Part shown: positions 51,664-60,780 of the stretch, piece after piece
Numbering within the stretch: the first letter of the stretch is position 1
How the letters are laid out: each line of letters opens with the position of its first letter
From: Methylobacterium frigidaeris
GTDB taxonomy: Bacteria; Pseudomonadota; Alphaproteobacteria; Rhizobiales; Beijerinckiaceae
Length of the DNA stretch: 64,000 bases
Direction: 5' to 3'
Assembly (NCBI RefSeq): GCF_022179185.1
Contig: NZ_BPQJ01000016.1
Span: forward strand, 93,500 to 157,499
Notes under the pieces: generated by a model
What the model was told of the DNA's origin: nothing
Databases searched by the model: none
The model's input: only the letters and a program-made list of their open reading frames with translations
Made by a program: the position numbers and the translations under genes

Positions 51664-52641
51664 ATGTCCCTGAGGTCCATCGCGAACGTGACCGCGCGCC
51701 GTGGCACCCCAACATCGGGCGGCACGGTCGGCCCCGCTGCGGGCGCGACGTCGCTCGACGGCCAAGCCCCCGCGACCCCGCGGAGACACCGTCCGGCCTG
51801 GCCGGAGGCGTGGGCCGGCGCCGCGGAGCCTGTCGGCCTCCACCAGGCGTTGCTCGTCCTCGATATCGAGACGGTGCCCGACGAGGAGAAGGTCCCGGCG
51901 GATTGGCCGTCCGACAGGTTCCCGAAGGCGGCCTGGCACAAGGTGATCGCGGTCTCCTTCGTCGAGGCGGCCATCGCCCGCGACGCGGCGACCGGGACCG
52001 AGGCATACCAGATCCGGTCGTGCCGGAGCGGGGGCGAGCCAGGATGGGACGAGGAGCGCCTGCTGCGGGCCTTCTGGAAGTTCTTCGCGGCCGGCCGCTA
52101 CAGGGTCGTGACCTGGAACGGCCGCAGCTTCGACCTCCCCACGCTCCTGCTGCGCTCGTTGATGCACGGTATCGCGGTGCCCTCCTGGTACAGGAGGGGG
52201 ACCAAGTGAGACGGCTACGGCCGCCGCTACGCCGTGGACTGGCATGCGGACTTGATGGAGGCGATGGCCGAGTACGGGGCCTGCGCGCGCCTGACCCTGG
52301 AGGAGGCCGCCGGGCTCGTGGCCCTGCCCGGGAAGCTGGGCGAGCACGGCTCGCAGGTCGCCGCCATGGTCGCCCGCGGCGAGATCGGGCGCGTGCGGGC
52401 CTACTGCGAGACCGACTGCCTGAACCTCTTCGTGCTGTACCTGCGCTGGGCGCACCTCACCGGAAAGACCAGCCCGGAGGCCCACGACGCGGCCGTGGAC
52501 GGCCTGATCTGGTACCTGGGAGCCGAACGCTTGGCGCGCCCGCATCTCGGTGTCTTCGTGGACGCATGGCGGCGGGCGACCGAATCCCGGCCCGCCTTCG
52601 TCTCCCGGCCGCCGCGGTCTTGGCCCGACGTCGCGGGTTGA
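51664..52641 (+). pseudogene. PolB-like 3'-5' exonuclease interrupted by an in-frame TGA
   Basis: A second copy of the exonuclease at 36233-37156, with all motifs: LDIETVPDEE, VTWNGRSFDLP, WHADLMEAM and YCETDCLNL. At 52207-52209 a TGA follows YRRGTK and the frame continues DGYGRRYAVDWHADLMEAM. In the intact copy the aligned position is Trp (YRRGDRW). So a single TGG-to-TGA change explains the break. The ATG at 51664 has GAGG upstream. Truncation removes two catalytic Asp residues. Confidence 0.85.
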
Positions 52642-52854
52642 GATCGGCCGGCCCGGACGCTCCCGCGCACGGCCGGGACGGGCTCGCCGGCGCCGCGGGC
52701 TTGGTCGGACGGGGGCAACCATCGTGAGCCGAGCCCCCTGGGAAGGGATAGAACACGCCGTCCTGTCCCGCCGGACGTCCTCGACGCCGTTGGGCCGAGG
52801 CGAGCACGCCCCGGCAAGATAGGCCGCGACGCTCTGGCTGACACCCGCGCCGAT

Positions 52855-54918
52855 TCAGCCAGCCGCACTCAGGTCCCTGGTCCTCCCGAGCACGCCCGCC
52901 ATCGCCGGTGCAATGTCCGTCGAGCGCGTGACCGAGGCCCCGCCCCCGGAAACCAGATCCAGGTCGTGACGCCGGCCGGGGGCCATGGGCTCGCTGATCA
53001 GGCGCCGGCACAGCAACTCGGCCAGCGAGGGGTCCTCGACGGCACAGACGATCTGCCGACCCGACCGCTGCAGGGCGGAGAGCACCTCGACGAGGTGCAG
53101 GGCCCGGAAATCGTCGATGTGCTGAACCGGGTCGTCGAGCATGAGCGTCCGCCAGGTGCACCACGGTCGGGACAGGTGCACGGAGAGGAGGAAGGCTAGG
53201 CCGGCTGCGCGCCTCTGCCCGCTGCTGAAGACGAATTGCGGGTTCAGCCCGTTGCCGACCCTCAGGCTCAGGAAGCGCTTCACGTCGCCGCGGATGCCGT
53301 AATCGATGGTGCGCCACTCGGAATGCGGGCGTAGCCGTTGGTACAGCTCGTTCAGCAGCGGGCTGATGACCGCGAGGCGCTCGTCGATGATCTCGGCATT
53401 CGTCCTGCGGACGGTACGGTCCAGCGTCCGGGCGGTGGTCACGGCCGTCCGGACCCGCGCGAGCCGGTCCCCCGCGGCGTCGGCCTCCACCCGGAGCGCT
53501 TCGACGTGCGCTTCGAGATCCGTCACGCGTTCCACCGCTTGCGAGGCCTCCAAGGTGAGGATGCTCCGCTCCAGGTCGATCAACCGACTCCGTTCGGCCT
53601 GCACGGCCGCGTCGAGGGCGCCGGCGTCGTGCGCGAGCTTCCCGTCCAGCGAGCGTCGCACGAGCTCGGCCGACAGCGCCTCTTCGCGGGCCGACAGCTC
53701 GGCCTCGGCGGACGCGAACCGGAGGACCGCTGCCTCGGTCTCCCGCAGGATCTCGGCCGCGGCCTCGTGCCGGGTCCGGGCCGCCGCGAGTTCGGCGCGC
53801 GCCTCCGGCACCCCCGAGTGCCGGGCGGCGAGCCGCTCACGCGCAGCCGCGAGCCCTGTCTCGAATTCGGAGGCGCCTTGCGGCGCGCGACAGAGCGGGC
53901 AGCGGTCGTCATGAAGCCCGACCCGGCTGCCATGGTCGACCAGGATGGCCAGCGACGCGGCGAGCGCGTCGGTCTCCTGCTCCCGGCGAAGGCGCGCCTC
54001 GGCGGCCTCCAGCGCGTGGCGGGCCTCCCGGACCGCGGCCTCGGCCTCGGCCGCCGCCACCGCCGCCGCGTCCCGGCCCGCCCGAAAGTCGGGGCCCGCG
54101 ACCGTGTCGCGCAACGCGGTCACCGCGCGAACCTCGTCCGCGACCCGGCCCATCTCGCCGAGGCCCAGCCGGCGGCCGGCCAGCGCCTGCCGCGCCGCCG
54201 AGACCCGGCTCCCCAAGTCCTGGCCGCCGGCCGCCGTCAGCCCATCCAGGCTGGACAGGGCCGCGGCGATGTCGCCGGCCTTCAGGGCGACGTCCCGGGT
54301 TTCCTCCAGGTCGGTCAACGCCGCCGTCAGGCGCGCGCGCGCCTCCTCGTAGGCGTGCGCGGCGGCATTGTGCGTGCCCTCGGCGGCGGACAGGACCTCT
54401 CGCGCCTTGGCGGCGTAATCCGGACCTTCGATGGCGCCCAGCGCCGCGCGTACGAGCTCGAAGCGCTGCGTTTCCGTCAGGTCGAGGCTGAGCGCCGCGA
54501 TCCATTCGTCGCGGATGATAGAGGTCCTGCAAACCTGCTGCAGCGCCCGCTCCGGCTTCGCGCCCGGAACGCAGAGCATCGCCTCGATGCGCGCCGCGTC
54601 CCGGTCGGCGCCGGTCTCGCGCGAGCGCGTCACGGCAAAGGCGCTCCCGTCATCGGCACGGAATCCCACCGTGACGAAATGCGCCTCTGGCTGCCCTTCG
54701 CCGCGCCACCAGACATAGTCGTCGAGGCTTTCCTTCGCCGCCTTGTCGACGAGGTACTTGTCGATCTGGCCCGTGAGGGCGAACTCGACCGCGTCGCACA
54801 GCGTGCTCTTCCCGACGCCGTTGCGTCCGCAGATCACGGTGAAGCCGGGCCCGAAATCCACGCGTTGGCGCTCCCGGAAGCCCCGGAAGCCGCACAGTTC
54901 AAGGTAATCGAGCCTCAT
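52855..54918 (-). CDS. SMC/RecF-like ATPase of a Lamassu-like system (LmuB-like)
   Basis: This 687-residue protein has an N-terminal ABC domain: RLDYLELCGFRGF, then Walker A CGRNGVGKST. Long coiled-coil arms carry a CxxC hook (DDRCPLCRAPQ), and the C-terminal domain has a signature-like FSSGQRRAAGLAFL and a Walker B, TLMLDDPVQHIDD. That order is typical of the SMC-like subunit of Lamassu and related systems. Its ATG overlaps the stop of the 176-residue gene as ATGA. The likely role is detection of DNA ends or foreign DNA and release or activation of the Sir2 effector. Confidence 0.84.
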   Translation of the reverse strand: MRLDYLELCGFRGFRERQRVDFGPGFTVICGRNGVGKSTLCDAVEFALTGQIDKYLVDKAAKESLDDYVWWRGEGQPEAHFVTVGFRADDGSAFAVTRSRETGADRDAARIEAMLCVPGAKPERALQQVCRTSIIRDEWIAALSLDLTETQRFELVRAALGAIEGPDYAAKAREVLSAAEGTHNAAAHAYEEARARLTAALTDLEETRDVALKAGDIAAALSSLDGLTAAGGQDLGSRVSAARQALAGRRLGLGEMGRVADEVRAVTALRDTVAGPDFRAGRDAAAVAAAEAEAAVREARHALEAAEARLRREQETDALAASLAILVDHGSRVGLHDDRCPLCRAPQGASEFETGLAAARERLAARHSGVPEARAELAAARTRHEAAAEILRETEAAVLRFASAEAELSAREEALSAELVRRSLDGKLAHDAGALDAAVQAERSRLIDLERSILTLEASQAVERVTDLEAHVEALRVEADAAGDRLARVRTAVTTARTLDRTVRRTNAEIIDERLAVISPLLNELYQRLRPHSEWRTIDYGIRGDVKRFLSLRVGNGLNPQFVFSSGQRRAAGLAFLLSVHLSRPWCTWRTLMLDDPVQHIDDFRALHLVEVLSALQRSGRQIVCAVEDPSLAELLCRRLISEPMAPGRRHDLDLVSGGGASVTRSTDIAPAMAGVLGRTRDLSAAG

Positions 54919-55445
54919 GGCGCATCCACCAGGATGCGCGCCACGTCGGAAGCGCTCGCGGCGCCAAGGAAGGCGGCCACCGCGGCGTCCGGAACGTCGC
55001 TCAACCGCGCCCGCAACCGCGCCTGGTAGTCGGCGCCGCCGATCGTGGGTGCGCTGAGGACCGGCAGGAGGGGCAACAGGGTCCTGCGCAGGTCGGCGGC
55101 CGTGCGCAGGTCGCCGCGCGCGATCTTGCGGGTCATGGAGAAGTCCTCCTCGATCCGCTCGATCTGCCGCGCGAGGACGGGGTCGGAACCGCTGGCCAGG
55201 AACAAGGCGTAGACGTTCCAGGCCTTCGCGCCCGCGGAGCGCAGCGCGGCCGCATGTCGGCCGAGCGTGGCCTGCTGGACTTGCCGCCAGTCGGCGAGCA
55301 GGCCCTCGCCGCTCCCGAAGACGTGCAGGAACCCGGCGACGGAGGCGTTCTCGAAGCAGACGACCGGCACGCTGCCGCCCGGCCAGGTCCATGTCTCGTA
55401 GCCGGCCGAGCGGAGCAGCACTTCGGATTGGGTCGCGATGTCCAT
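54915..55445 (-). CDS. Small subunit of the Lamassu-like system (LmuC-like)
   Basis: 176 residues. Its ATG at 55445 overlaps the Sir2 stop by one base and its stop overlaps the SMC start by 4. Segments include SEVLLRSAGYETWTWPGGSV, SVAGFLHVFGSGEGLLADW and RQIERIEEDFSMTRKIARGD, mostly mixed alpha/beta. Position and size match the LmuC subunit. No sequence motif can confirm this by eye. Confidence 0.65.
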   Translation of the reverse strand: MDIATQSEVLLRSAGYETWTWPGGSVPVVCFENASVAGFLHVFGSGEGLLADWRQVQQATLGRHAAALRSAGAKAWNVYALFLASGSDPVLARQIERIEEDFSMTRKIARGDLRTAADLRRTLLPLLPVLSAPTIGGADYQARLRARLSDVPDAAVAAFLGAASASDVARILVDAP

Positions 55446-56764
55446 CACACACCGAGCTCCTGGCGTGCGGCGGGAAGGTCGAGCCACGCCGCTGATGCGC
55501 CCGGCCGGATGATGTCGCCCGGACGGCCCTCCCGCACGAGGTTCACAGGCAGGCCGACGTCGATGGCTCCGGCGCAGACCACGACGTCGGCGACGTCGAA
55601 CGGCGTTTCCCTGAACCGGTCCTGCGTCGTCTGGAGCAGCGTGCCCGAACCGTTCACGACCCTGACACGACGGCCCGCGAGATCATAGCCTATGGATGTC
55701 TGGACGGCGCCGGCGCGGCGCAGCAACAGGTGCGCGTAGCCCAAGACCTCGGAGTGGCCGGGGTTGCGCAAGGTTGCGGCGGCGGTGGCCGGCACCCCCT
55801 CGGCGTCCCGGCGAAGGCCGTAGAGGTCCTCGCTGCCCAGATCGGGCGGATCAAGCCAGGTCGGCTCGCACGCCGCTCCCGTTTCCCTCTCCAACGCGGC
55901 GCGTCCGGCGTGCAGCACCTTGCGGAGGTAACCCTGGGAGAACGCCCTGCGAAGTTCGTCCAGGACCTCGGCCCCCGAGCGCCTGACATGCGCGAAGCGG
56001 ACGTTCCCCGAATTGGCCAACGTCCAGAGTTCGGGGGCCTTGGCCTGCAGGACGTCCTCGCCCGCGAGGTCGACCAAGGTCACCGACAGCGGCGCGACGC
56101 CCGTCATCGCCTCGGCGAGAACGGCATTGAGGTAGGACCAGTCCGACCAGAAGCCGACGACGAGCAGGTCCTTCTCGCGCAGGTTCGCCGCCATCCAGGT
56201 CTTGGTCTTGGCGATGCGCGCGGCGACCACGCCGTCCTCGGTGAGCTGGGAGGCCGTCCAGACCGTGGCGCGGCGCTCGCGCACCGAGCAGCCATGGAAC
56301 TTGAGCAAGGGCGCGTGCTTACGGGCCCGCACGGTCGCCTCGTCGCCGTCGAGCGAGGCGGCGAGGTCGAACCCGTAATCCTGCGCGCGACGCTCGATCA
56401 GGTTGTCGTAATTTGCCGAGACGGCGCCGGCAGCCATGCGCGTGATCAGGAAGTCCGCCACCGCCGCGTGGCCGGCGTTCGGCGGCCTGACGAAGCTCTC
56501 CCAGGGAACGAGGGCCTCGATGAAGACCGAGCCGAGGGTGTCGTCCCTCGCGAAGATCTCCGCCAAGGCTTCCAGGTCGCCGCGCAACTCCGGCGGGCAC
56601 GCGGGGTCGATGCTCATAACGTACCGGTCGTAGCAACTGGCGGCCACGGACCATGCCGACGGTAGCGAACTCGGCGGCGCCATCGACAGGCCGGCACCGC
56701 AGAGTATGACGAGGCGCCCCGCCTCCATGGAGGCGAGCAATCGCGCACGAACCGCTGCGTCCAA
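55445..56764 (-). CDS. Sir2-domain effector of a Lamassu-like system (LmuA-like)
   Basis: 439 residues from TTG 56764 (poly-G ribosome site upstream; ATG 56728 is an alternative). The N-terminal domain has Sir2-family NAD motifs: LVILCGAGLSMAPPSSLPS, then SANYDNLIERRA and LKFHGC. Sir2 effectors in defence systems deplete NAD+. The C-terminal ~150 residues form a second domain of unknown type (SEVLGYAHLLLRRAGAVQ). First gene of a tight three-gene operon with the small and SMC-like subunits. An IS200/IS605-type element ends about 58 bases upstream, so its native promoter may be displaced. Confidence 0.82.
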   Translation of the reverse strand: MDAAVRARLLASMEAGRLVILCGAGLSMAPPSSLPSAWSVAASCYDRYVMSIDPACPPELRGDLEALAEIFARDDTLGSVFIEALVPWESFVRPPNAGHAAVADFLITRMAAGAVSANYDNLIERRAQDYGFDLAASLDGDEATVRARKHAPLLKFHGCSVRERRATVWTASQLTEDGVVAARIAKTKTWMAANLREKDLLVVGFWSDWSYLNAVLAEAMTGVAPLSVTLVDLAGEDVLQAKAPELWTLANSGNVRFAHVRRSGAEVLDELRRAFSQGYLRKVLHAGRAALERETGAACEPTWLDPPDLGSEDLYGLRRDAEGVPATAAATLRNPGHSEVLGYAHLLLRRAGAVQTSIGYDLAGRRVRVVNGSGTLLQTTQDRFRETPFDVADVVVCAGAIDVGLPVNLVREGRPGDIIRPGASAAWLDLPAARQELGV

Positions 56765-56834
56765 GCCGCCCCCCCTTTGCCGCGCAAACCTTCGCGATGG
56801 CGATAGACCGAGATCACACTCAAGTTGACATCCT

Positions 56835-56854
56835 CCCCGCCCTGAAGGACGGGG
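56835..56854 (-). repeat. Subterminal hairpin at right end of the tnpB element
   Basis: CCCCGCCCTGAAGGACGGGG folds with a GAA apex. On the tnpB strand it follows the gene's stop and would form the 3' part of the guide (omega/reRNA) scaffold, with the guide beyond it toward 56802-56821. Confidence 0.65.
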
Positions 56855-56868
56855 ATTCCTACCGCGTG

Positions 56869-58077
56869 TCAGGCCGCCAGGGCCGGGCCCGCCTCGGTGG
56901 GTTCCTGGGCCGACGCCCGAACGGGCGAAGCATCTCCGCAGGCTAACCGGGCGTGCCCCGCCCTTGCGATGTTGATCGACGCCACGTCGTCCGCATTCCC
57001 CGCATGGCCGCACGCCACGCACCGGAACACGGCCTGGCTCGGGCGGTTCCCCGCCGCCACGTGCCCGCACTCGGGGCACGTCCGGCTCGTGTTCGGAGCC
57101 GGCACCGGCAGCAACCAGCCGCCGAGCCACTCCTGCTTGTACCCGACCTGCCGGCGGAACTCGCCCCAGCCCTGGTCCAGAATGGCCTTGTTCAGTTCCG
57201 CCTTCTGCCGGACGTTCACGCCCGGCTCCTCGACCGTCCCGGCCGCGCTCGCCGTCATCGCCCGCACGTCCAGGTCCTCGACGCAGACCACCGCGTGGTT
57301 CTTGCTGACGGTCGTCGAGGCCTTGTGCAGGAAGTCGGAGCGGATGCGGGCGATGCGTGCCTGGACCCGTTGTACCTTCGCCTTCGCCTTCCTCCAGTTG
57401 CGGCTGAACTTGGTCTTGCGGCCCATCGGCCGCTGCGCCTTGGCGAGCGACGCCTCGGCCTTGCGGAACGCGTTCGCCGGCTCGATGACGGTGCCGTCGG
57501 ACAGCGTGGCGAAGCGCGTCACGCCGACGTCGATGCCGACAAGCGTCGTCGACGGGTGGACCGGCCGCTCGACCTCGCGCTCGGTCTGGACCGAGACGTG
57601 CCACTTGCCGGCCTTCAGCGAGACGGTGACCTGCCCGACCCCGCCCTCGACGGCGCGGGAGGCGCGGCAGCGCATCCAGCCGAGCTTGGGCAGGCGGATG
57701 CGCCCGTTCGGCTGGTCGAGCTCGACCTTCTGCGGGTGGCGGAAGGCGTCGTTCTTGCCCTTCCTCTTGAACTTGGGGAACTCGGCCCGTCCCTCGAAGA
57801 AGTTGCGGTAGGCGCGGTCGAGGTCCTTGAGCGCCTGCTGCAGAACCTGGCTGTGCACCTCCTTGAGCCAGGAAGTGTCGGGTTCGGCCTTCCAGCCGGT
57901 GAGGTGCTTGCAGAGGTTGGCGCAGGAGAGGTGCTTCCCGCCGGCGGCGTACCTTTCCTTCCGCAGGGCGAGGGCCCTGTTGAAGACGTAGCGGCGCGCG
58001 CCGCAGGAGCGGCGCATGAGCCGTTCCTGCGCGCCGTCGGGCCGGAGGACGAACCGGTATGCTTGGACGCGAAGCAC
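56869..58077 (-). CDS. tnpB: TnpB RNA-guided nuclease, intact
   Basis: TnpB proteins are RNA-guided DNA nucleases of IS200/IS605 elements and ancestors of Cas12. This one has 402 residues from GTG 58077. Its RuvC motifs are intact: VGIDVGVTRFATLSDG with Asp, VVCVEDLDVRAM with Glu and NADDVASINIARAG with the last Asp. The zinc ribbon is TCPECGH and FRCVACGH. The N-terminal RNA-binding part (RVQAYRFVLRPDGAQERLM) is complete. Its 3' end runs into the element's right end, where the guide RNA should be encoded. No frameshift was seen. Confidence 0.9.
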   Translation of the reverse strand: MLRVQAYRFVLRPDGAQERLMRRSCGARRYVFNRALALRKERYAAGGKHLSCANLCKHLTGWKAEPDTSWLKEVHSQVLQQALKDLDRAYRNFFEGRAEFPKFKRKGKNDAFRHPQKVELDQPNGRIRLPKLGWMRCRASRAVEGGVGQVTVSLKAGKWHVSVQTEREVERPVHPSTTLVGIDVGVTRFATLSDGTVIEPANAFRKAEASLAKAQRPMGRKTKFSRNWRKAKAKVQRVQARIARIRSDFLHKASTTVSKNHAVVCVEDLDVRAMTASAAGTVEEPGVNVRQKAELNKAILDQGWGEFRRQVGYKQEWLGGWLLPVPAPNTSRTCPECGHVAAGNRPSQAVFRCVACGHAGNADDVASINIARAGHARLACGDASPVRASAQEPTEAGPALAA

Positions 58078-58164
58078 AGGCCAAGGATAGAACGAATGCG
58101 GAACGAAGGCAAGGGGATTGGATCGGTGCCCGGGCAGGCTTCTGTCGCGGCCGGCGATATCCAT

Positions 58165-58184
58165 CCCCGCCCTGAAGGACGGGG
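58165..58184 (-). repeat. Subterminal hairpin at left end of the tnpB element
   Basis: Identical 20-mer to the one at 56835-56854, in the same orientation, about 90 bases upstream of the tnpB start. It marks the left end. The target-adjacent motif should be just outside, near 58200. Confidence 0.62.
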
Positions 58185-58367
58185 CCTTCCGCGCTTCTAC
58201 GGTCACCGGAACCAATTCGCACCCGACCGGGTGGACGCTTTCGTGGCATGGCTTCGCGGCATGCCGGGCCGCGGCTTCCTGGGACGGCCGGCGAACTGGC
58301 CCGCCTGACAAGCGAGCCGCGGCGCCGACCGTCACCGTCCCGGCCGCCGGTTCGTGAACCCGGCCGC

Positions 58368-58748
58368 TCAAGCCTTGTTCGTGAACCGCGCGGAGGCGGC
58401 CTTGCCGCCGACCTTGAGCGACACCGTGGCCACGACCTGGCCGGTCGCCGCGACGGGCAGCTTGCCCTGCACGCTGTTGGCCCCGGCCGGGCTGAGGGCG
58501 ACCTTGTAGCTCTTGCCGCCGACGAGCACCGTTGCGGTGCCTGAGACCTGCGCTGCCGGAACGGGCTTGCGCATCTCGTCCAGGATGTAGACCGTCACGT
58601 CGGTGTCCTTCACCACGAGTTCCAGCCAGAGCTCCTGGGCCTCCTGCACGAGGCCGCCGTGCACGGCCTGGGGCGGCTCGCCATGGGCGAGGGCAGAACC
58701 GGATGCGAGGCTGAGGGCGAGAATCAACGGTATCGCGTGGGTCTTCAT
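58368..58748 (-). CDS. Exported protein of the copper operon
   Basis: 126 residues with a signal peptide cleaved near GSALAHGE. The mature part is a small beta-rich domain (LWLELVVKDTDVTVYILDEM and GQVVATVSLKVGGKAASARF) starting with His near its N-terminus. GGAGA precedes the ATG at 58748. It is the last gene of the copper operon; no family name recognised. A periplasmic copper-binding role is likely by context. Confidence 0.65.
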   Translation of the reverse strand: MKTHAIPLILALSLASGSALAHGEPPQAVHGGLVQEAQELWLELVVKDTDVTVYILDEMRKPVPAAQVSGTATVLVGGKSYKVALSPAGANSVQGKLPVAATGQVVATVSLKVGGKAASARFTNKA

Positions 58749-58981
58749 TGCAAGTCTCCGTGCGGTCTTGTGTTCATCTGGCCGCGTGCCATTCCGCGCG
58801 ACCTTCGCCGCCGAAGGCCGCAGGGTCGGAGCGGCTGACGGCAAGCGTCCGATCCTGCCGCCCATGCCGTCTGGACGCGTATGCCGCGACGGCTTGGTTC
58901 GGGGGACGACGGACGGGCCTCCAATGCGCCGCCGGGCCGGTGTGAAGGCCCTGTCGGCGACCGCGTCGCGGGCCGCGGCCT

Positions 58982-59620
58982 TCAATGGCTGTGCTTGTGG
59001 CCTGGGCCCCCGTCCGGCTGCGACGCAGTCGAGGGTAGGTCAGCCGGCTTCGTGCCGTCCATGCCGGCGGTACCATGATTCATGCTGCCGTGGTCGCCGG
59101 CTGCCTGCGCCTGCATCCACAGGTCGTTGTAGTCGTCGTCGGACAGGTCCGGCAGCTTCCGCAGCAGCGCGACCGTCGACCAGAGCATCTCGTCCCCGTC
59201 GCTCGCCATCGACGGCATGCCGCTCATCTTGATCCCGTTCTTCAGGATCCAGAACAGCTCGCCCGGGCTGTAGCGCCCCGCCGCACCCTTGAGGTTGGGC
59301 GGTTCGGGATACATGCCCTCGGCCACCTCGCTGCGCTTGGCGCCCGGTCCGCCATGGCACGTGGCGCAGTGCTCGGCGAAGTGTCCGACGGCCGGCACCA
59401 ACCTGGTCTGCTCGTCGTAGCCCGGCGGAGGCAGCAGGCCGGCCGCATGGGCTCGGATCGAGCGCACCCGTGCCGTGTCCAACACCCACGTGGTCAGGGC
59501 CCAGTGAGGCTCCGTGGCGGCGACGTTGAAGACGCCCGCGTAGACCACGGCCGCGGCGGCGACCGTCGCCAGGATGCCGGCCGAGAGCAACGTGAGGAAG
59601 ACGATCTTGGCGGTTCGCAT
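58982..59620 (-). CDS. Class I cytochrome c-like protein
   Basis: 212 residues with an N-terminal membrane anchor or signal (VFLTLLSAGILATVAAAAVV). The haem motif is CATCHGGPG, a Met ligand may lie in IKMSGMPSMAS, and the tail is His-rich. It is a periplasmic electron carrier. Linked to the multicopper oxidase and CusF genes, it may accept or donate electrons during copper oxidation. Confidence 0.86.
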   Translation of the reverse strand: MRTAKIVFLTLLSAGILATVAAAAVVYAGVFNVAATEPHWALTTWVLDTARVRSIRAHAAGLLPPPGYDEQTRLVPAVGHFAEHCATCHGGPGAKRSEVAEGMYPEPPNLKGAAGRYSPGELFWILKNGIKMSGMPSMASDGDEMLWSTVALLRKLPDLSDDDYNDLWMQAQAAGDHGSMNHGTAGMDGTKPADLPSTASQPDGGPGHKHSH

Positions 59621-59725
59621 GGAGGTGTCCTGAGTGACCGGTTTCGAGCCGGGCCGCCCACGCGTCAGGTGCGGGGGCGCCGTCGGCCGACCTGGGATGA
59701 GCGCGCTCTCGTCGGATTGGTCTTC

Positions 59726-60424
59726 TCACCGCGCCTTCTGGATGCGCGTGATGGCAAGCTGCCCGTTCACCCGGTCGGCGGAGAACCGGACCCGGTCACC
59801 GGCCTTCACCCCCTTCAGGATGGCGGGGTCGGCGACCCGGTAGGCCATGGTCATGGCGTCCATGTCGATGTTCGGGATGCGCTCGTGGTCCAGCGTGACC
59901 TTGCCAGAGGCCTCGTCGACCTTCTGGACGGTCCCGCTCACGAGAGGCGTGTTGGCGACGGGCTTGGCGGGGGACGCCGGAGCGGGCGACGGCGACGCGG
60001 GCTGGGCCGAGCCCCCCGCCTGGGCCTGGCGGTCCAACGGACCCTGGCCGGACGGCGTCTGGTTCGGCTGCGGCCGGTAGTCCGACTGTCGGTTCCGGAC
60101 CTGCCATTCCTTAAGGGCGTCGATCTTCTGCTGCTGCTCGTCCTGGATCTTCTGCGCGGTCTCGCGCAGCTGCCGGTCGCCGCCGTAGTCGAGCTGCGCC
60201 TTGGCAAGGAAGAGGGACTGCTCGTAGCTCGCGATCAGGAGCTCGGCGAAGTCCCGGTCGGGGTCGCCGGTCAGCTTGAGGTTCCTGAAGCGGTCGGCCA
60301 TGACCTCGCGCACGCGCTCCAGGGCGGCCGGGGCACCCTTGGCAGGTTGCGCCCAAGCCGCCCCCGATACCGGGCCGGCGAGCGCCACGGCCATGGCGGC
60401 GGCGAACAGGGATAAACGTCGCAT
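59726..60424 (-). CDS. DUF305-like/CusF fusion periplasmic protein
   Basis: 232 residues. A signal peptide ends near GAAWAQP. The central helical region (DRDFAELLIASYEQSLFLAK) resembles DUF305 but lacks its usual His-His pair. A Pro/Gln-rich linker follows, then a C-terminal CusF domain (VDEASGKVTLDHERIPNIDM, DAMTMAYRV) with the Met/His copper ligands. Its DNA in the CusF block is nearly identical to that of the neighbour at 60496-60780. It probably delivers or stores Cu(I) in the periplasm. Confidence 0.8.
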   Translation of the reverse strand: MRRLSLFAAAMAVALAGPVSGAAWAQPAKGAPAALERVREVMADRFRNLKLTGDPDRDFAELLIASYEQSLFLAKAQLDYGGDRQLRETAQKIQDEQQQKIDALKEWQVRNRQSDYRPQPNQTPSGQGPLDRQAQAGGSAQPASPSPAPASPAKPVANTPLVSGTVQKVDEASGKVTLDHERIPNIDMDAMTMAYRVADPAILKGVKAGDRVRFSADRVNGQLAITRIQKAR

Positions 60425-60495
60425 GTGACTTCCTCCGCGGCATGGGGCCGCCGCGCGGGATCGGGCGTGTCCGCGCGGCGGGCCCGTTCGAGGCG

Positions 60496-60780
60496 CTACT
60501 TGGCTTTTTGGATCTTGGTGACGGTGTACTGGCCGCCGGCTTCGTCGACGTCGAACTCGACCTTGTCCCCGGACTTCAGGTCCTTGATCATCGCCGGGTC
60601 CTTGACCTTGTAGGCCATGGTCATGGCGTCCATGTCGAGCTTCGGGATGCGCTCGTGGTCCAGCGTGACCTTGCCGGACGCCTCGTCGACCTTCGTGACC
60701 GTGGCCTTGACCGATTGCGCCCAGGCCGGACTCGCCAGGGCCAGCAGCGCGGCGAGGGCGAAGGGAGGTACCTTCCTCAT
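60496..60780 (-). CDS. cusF: CusF-like periplasmic copper chaperone
   Basis: 94 residues. A signal peptide ends in LASPAWAQS, then comes a CusF fold with VTKVDEASGKVTLDHERIPK and LDMDAMTMAYKV, which hold the His/Met ligands. AGGAG precedes the ATG at 60780. CusF hands Cu(I)/Ag(I) to efflux complexes. It lies between the multicopper oxidase and the fusion protein. Confidence 0.88.
   Translation of the reverse strand: MRKVPPFALAALLALASPAWAQSVKATVTKVDEASGKVTLDHERIPKLDMDAMTMAYKVKDPAMIKDLKSGDKVEFDVDEAGGQYTVTKIQKAK

Larger units (their letters stand above)
56822..58200 (-). mobile_element. IS200/IS605-family element (IS1341-like, tnpB only)
   Basis: The element has one gene, tnpB, and no tnpA. 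Two identical 20-base sequences, CCCCGCCCTGAAGGACGGGG, lie at 56835-56854 and 58165-58184 and can form the subterminal hairpins of this family. The sequence around the right end (GACATCCTCCCC...GGATTCC) is typical. Boundaries are estimated. Being tnpB-only, it would depend on a TnpA in trans. It lies directly upstream of the Sir2 operon. Confidence 0.72.

Noticed and set aside
52207..52209. TGA as selenocysteine codon in the exonuclease
   Set aside because: The paralog has Trp at this position and no downstream stem-loop typical of bacterial SECIS was seen.
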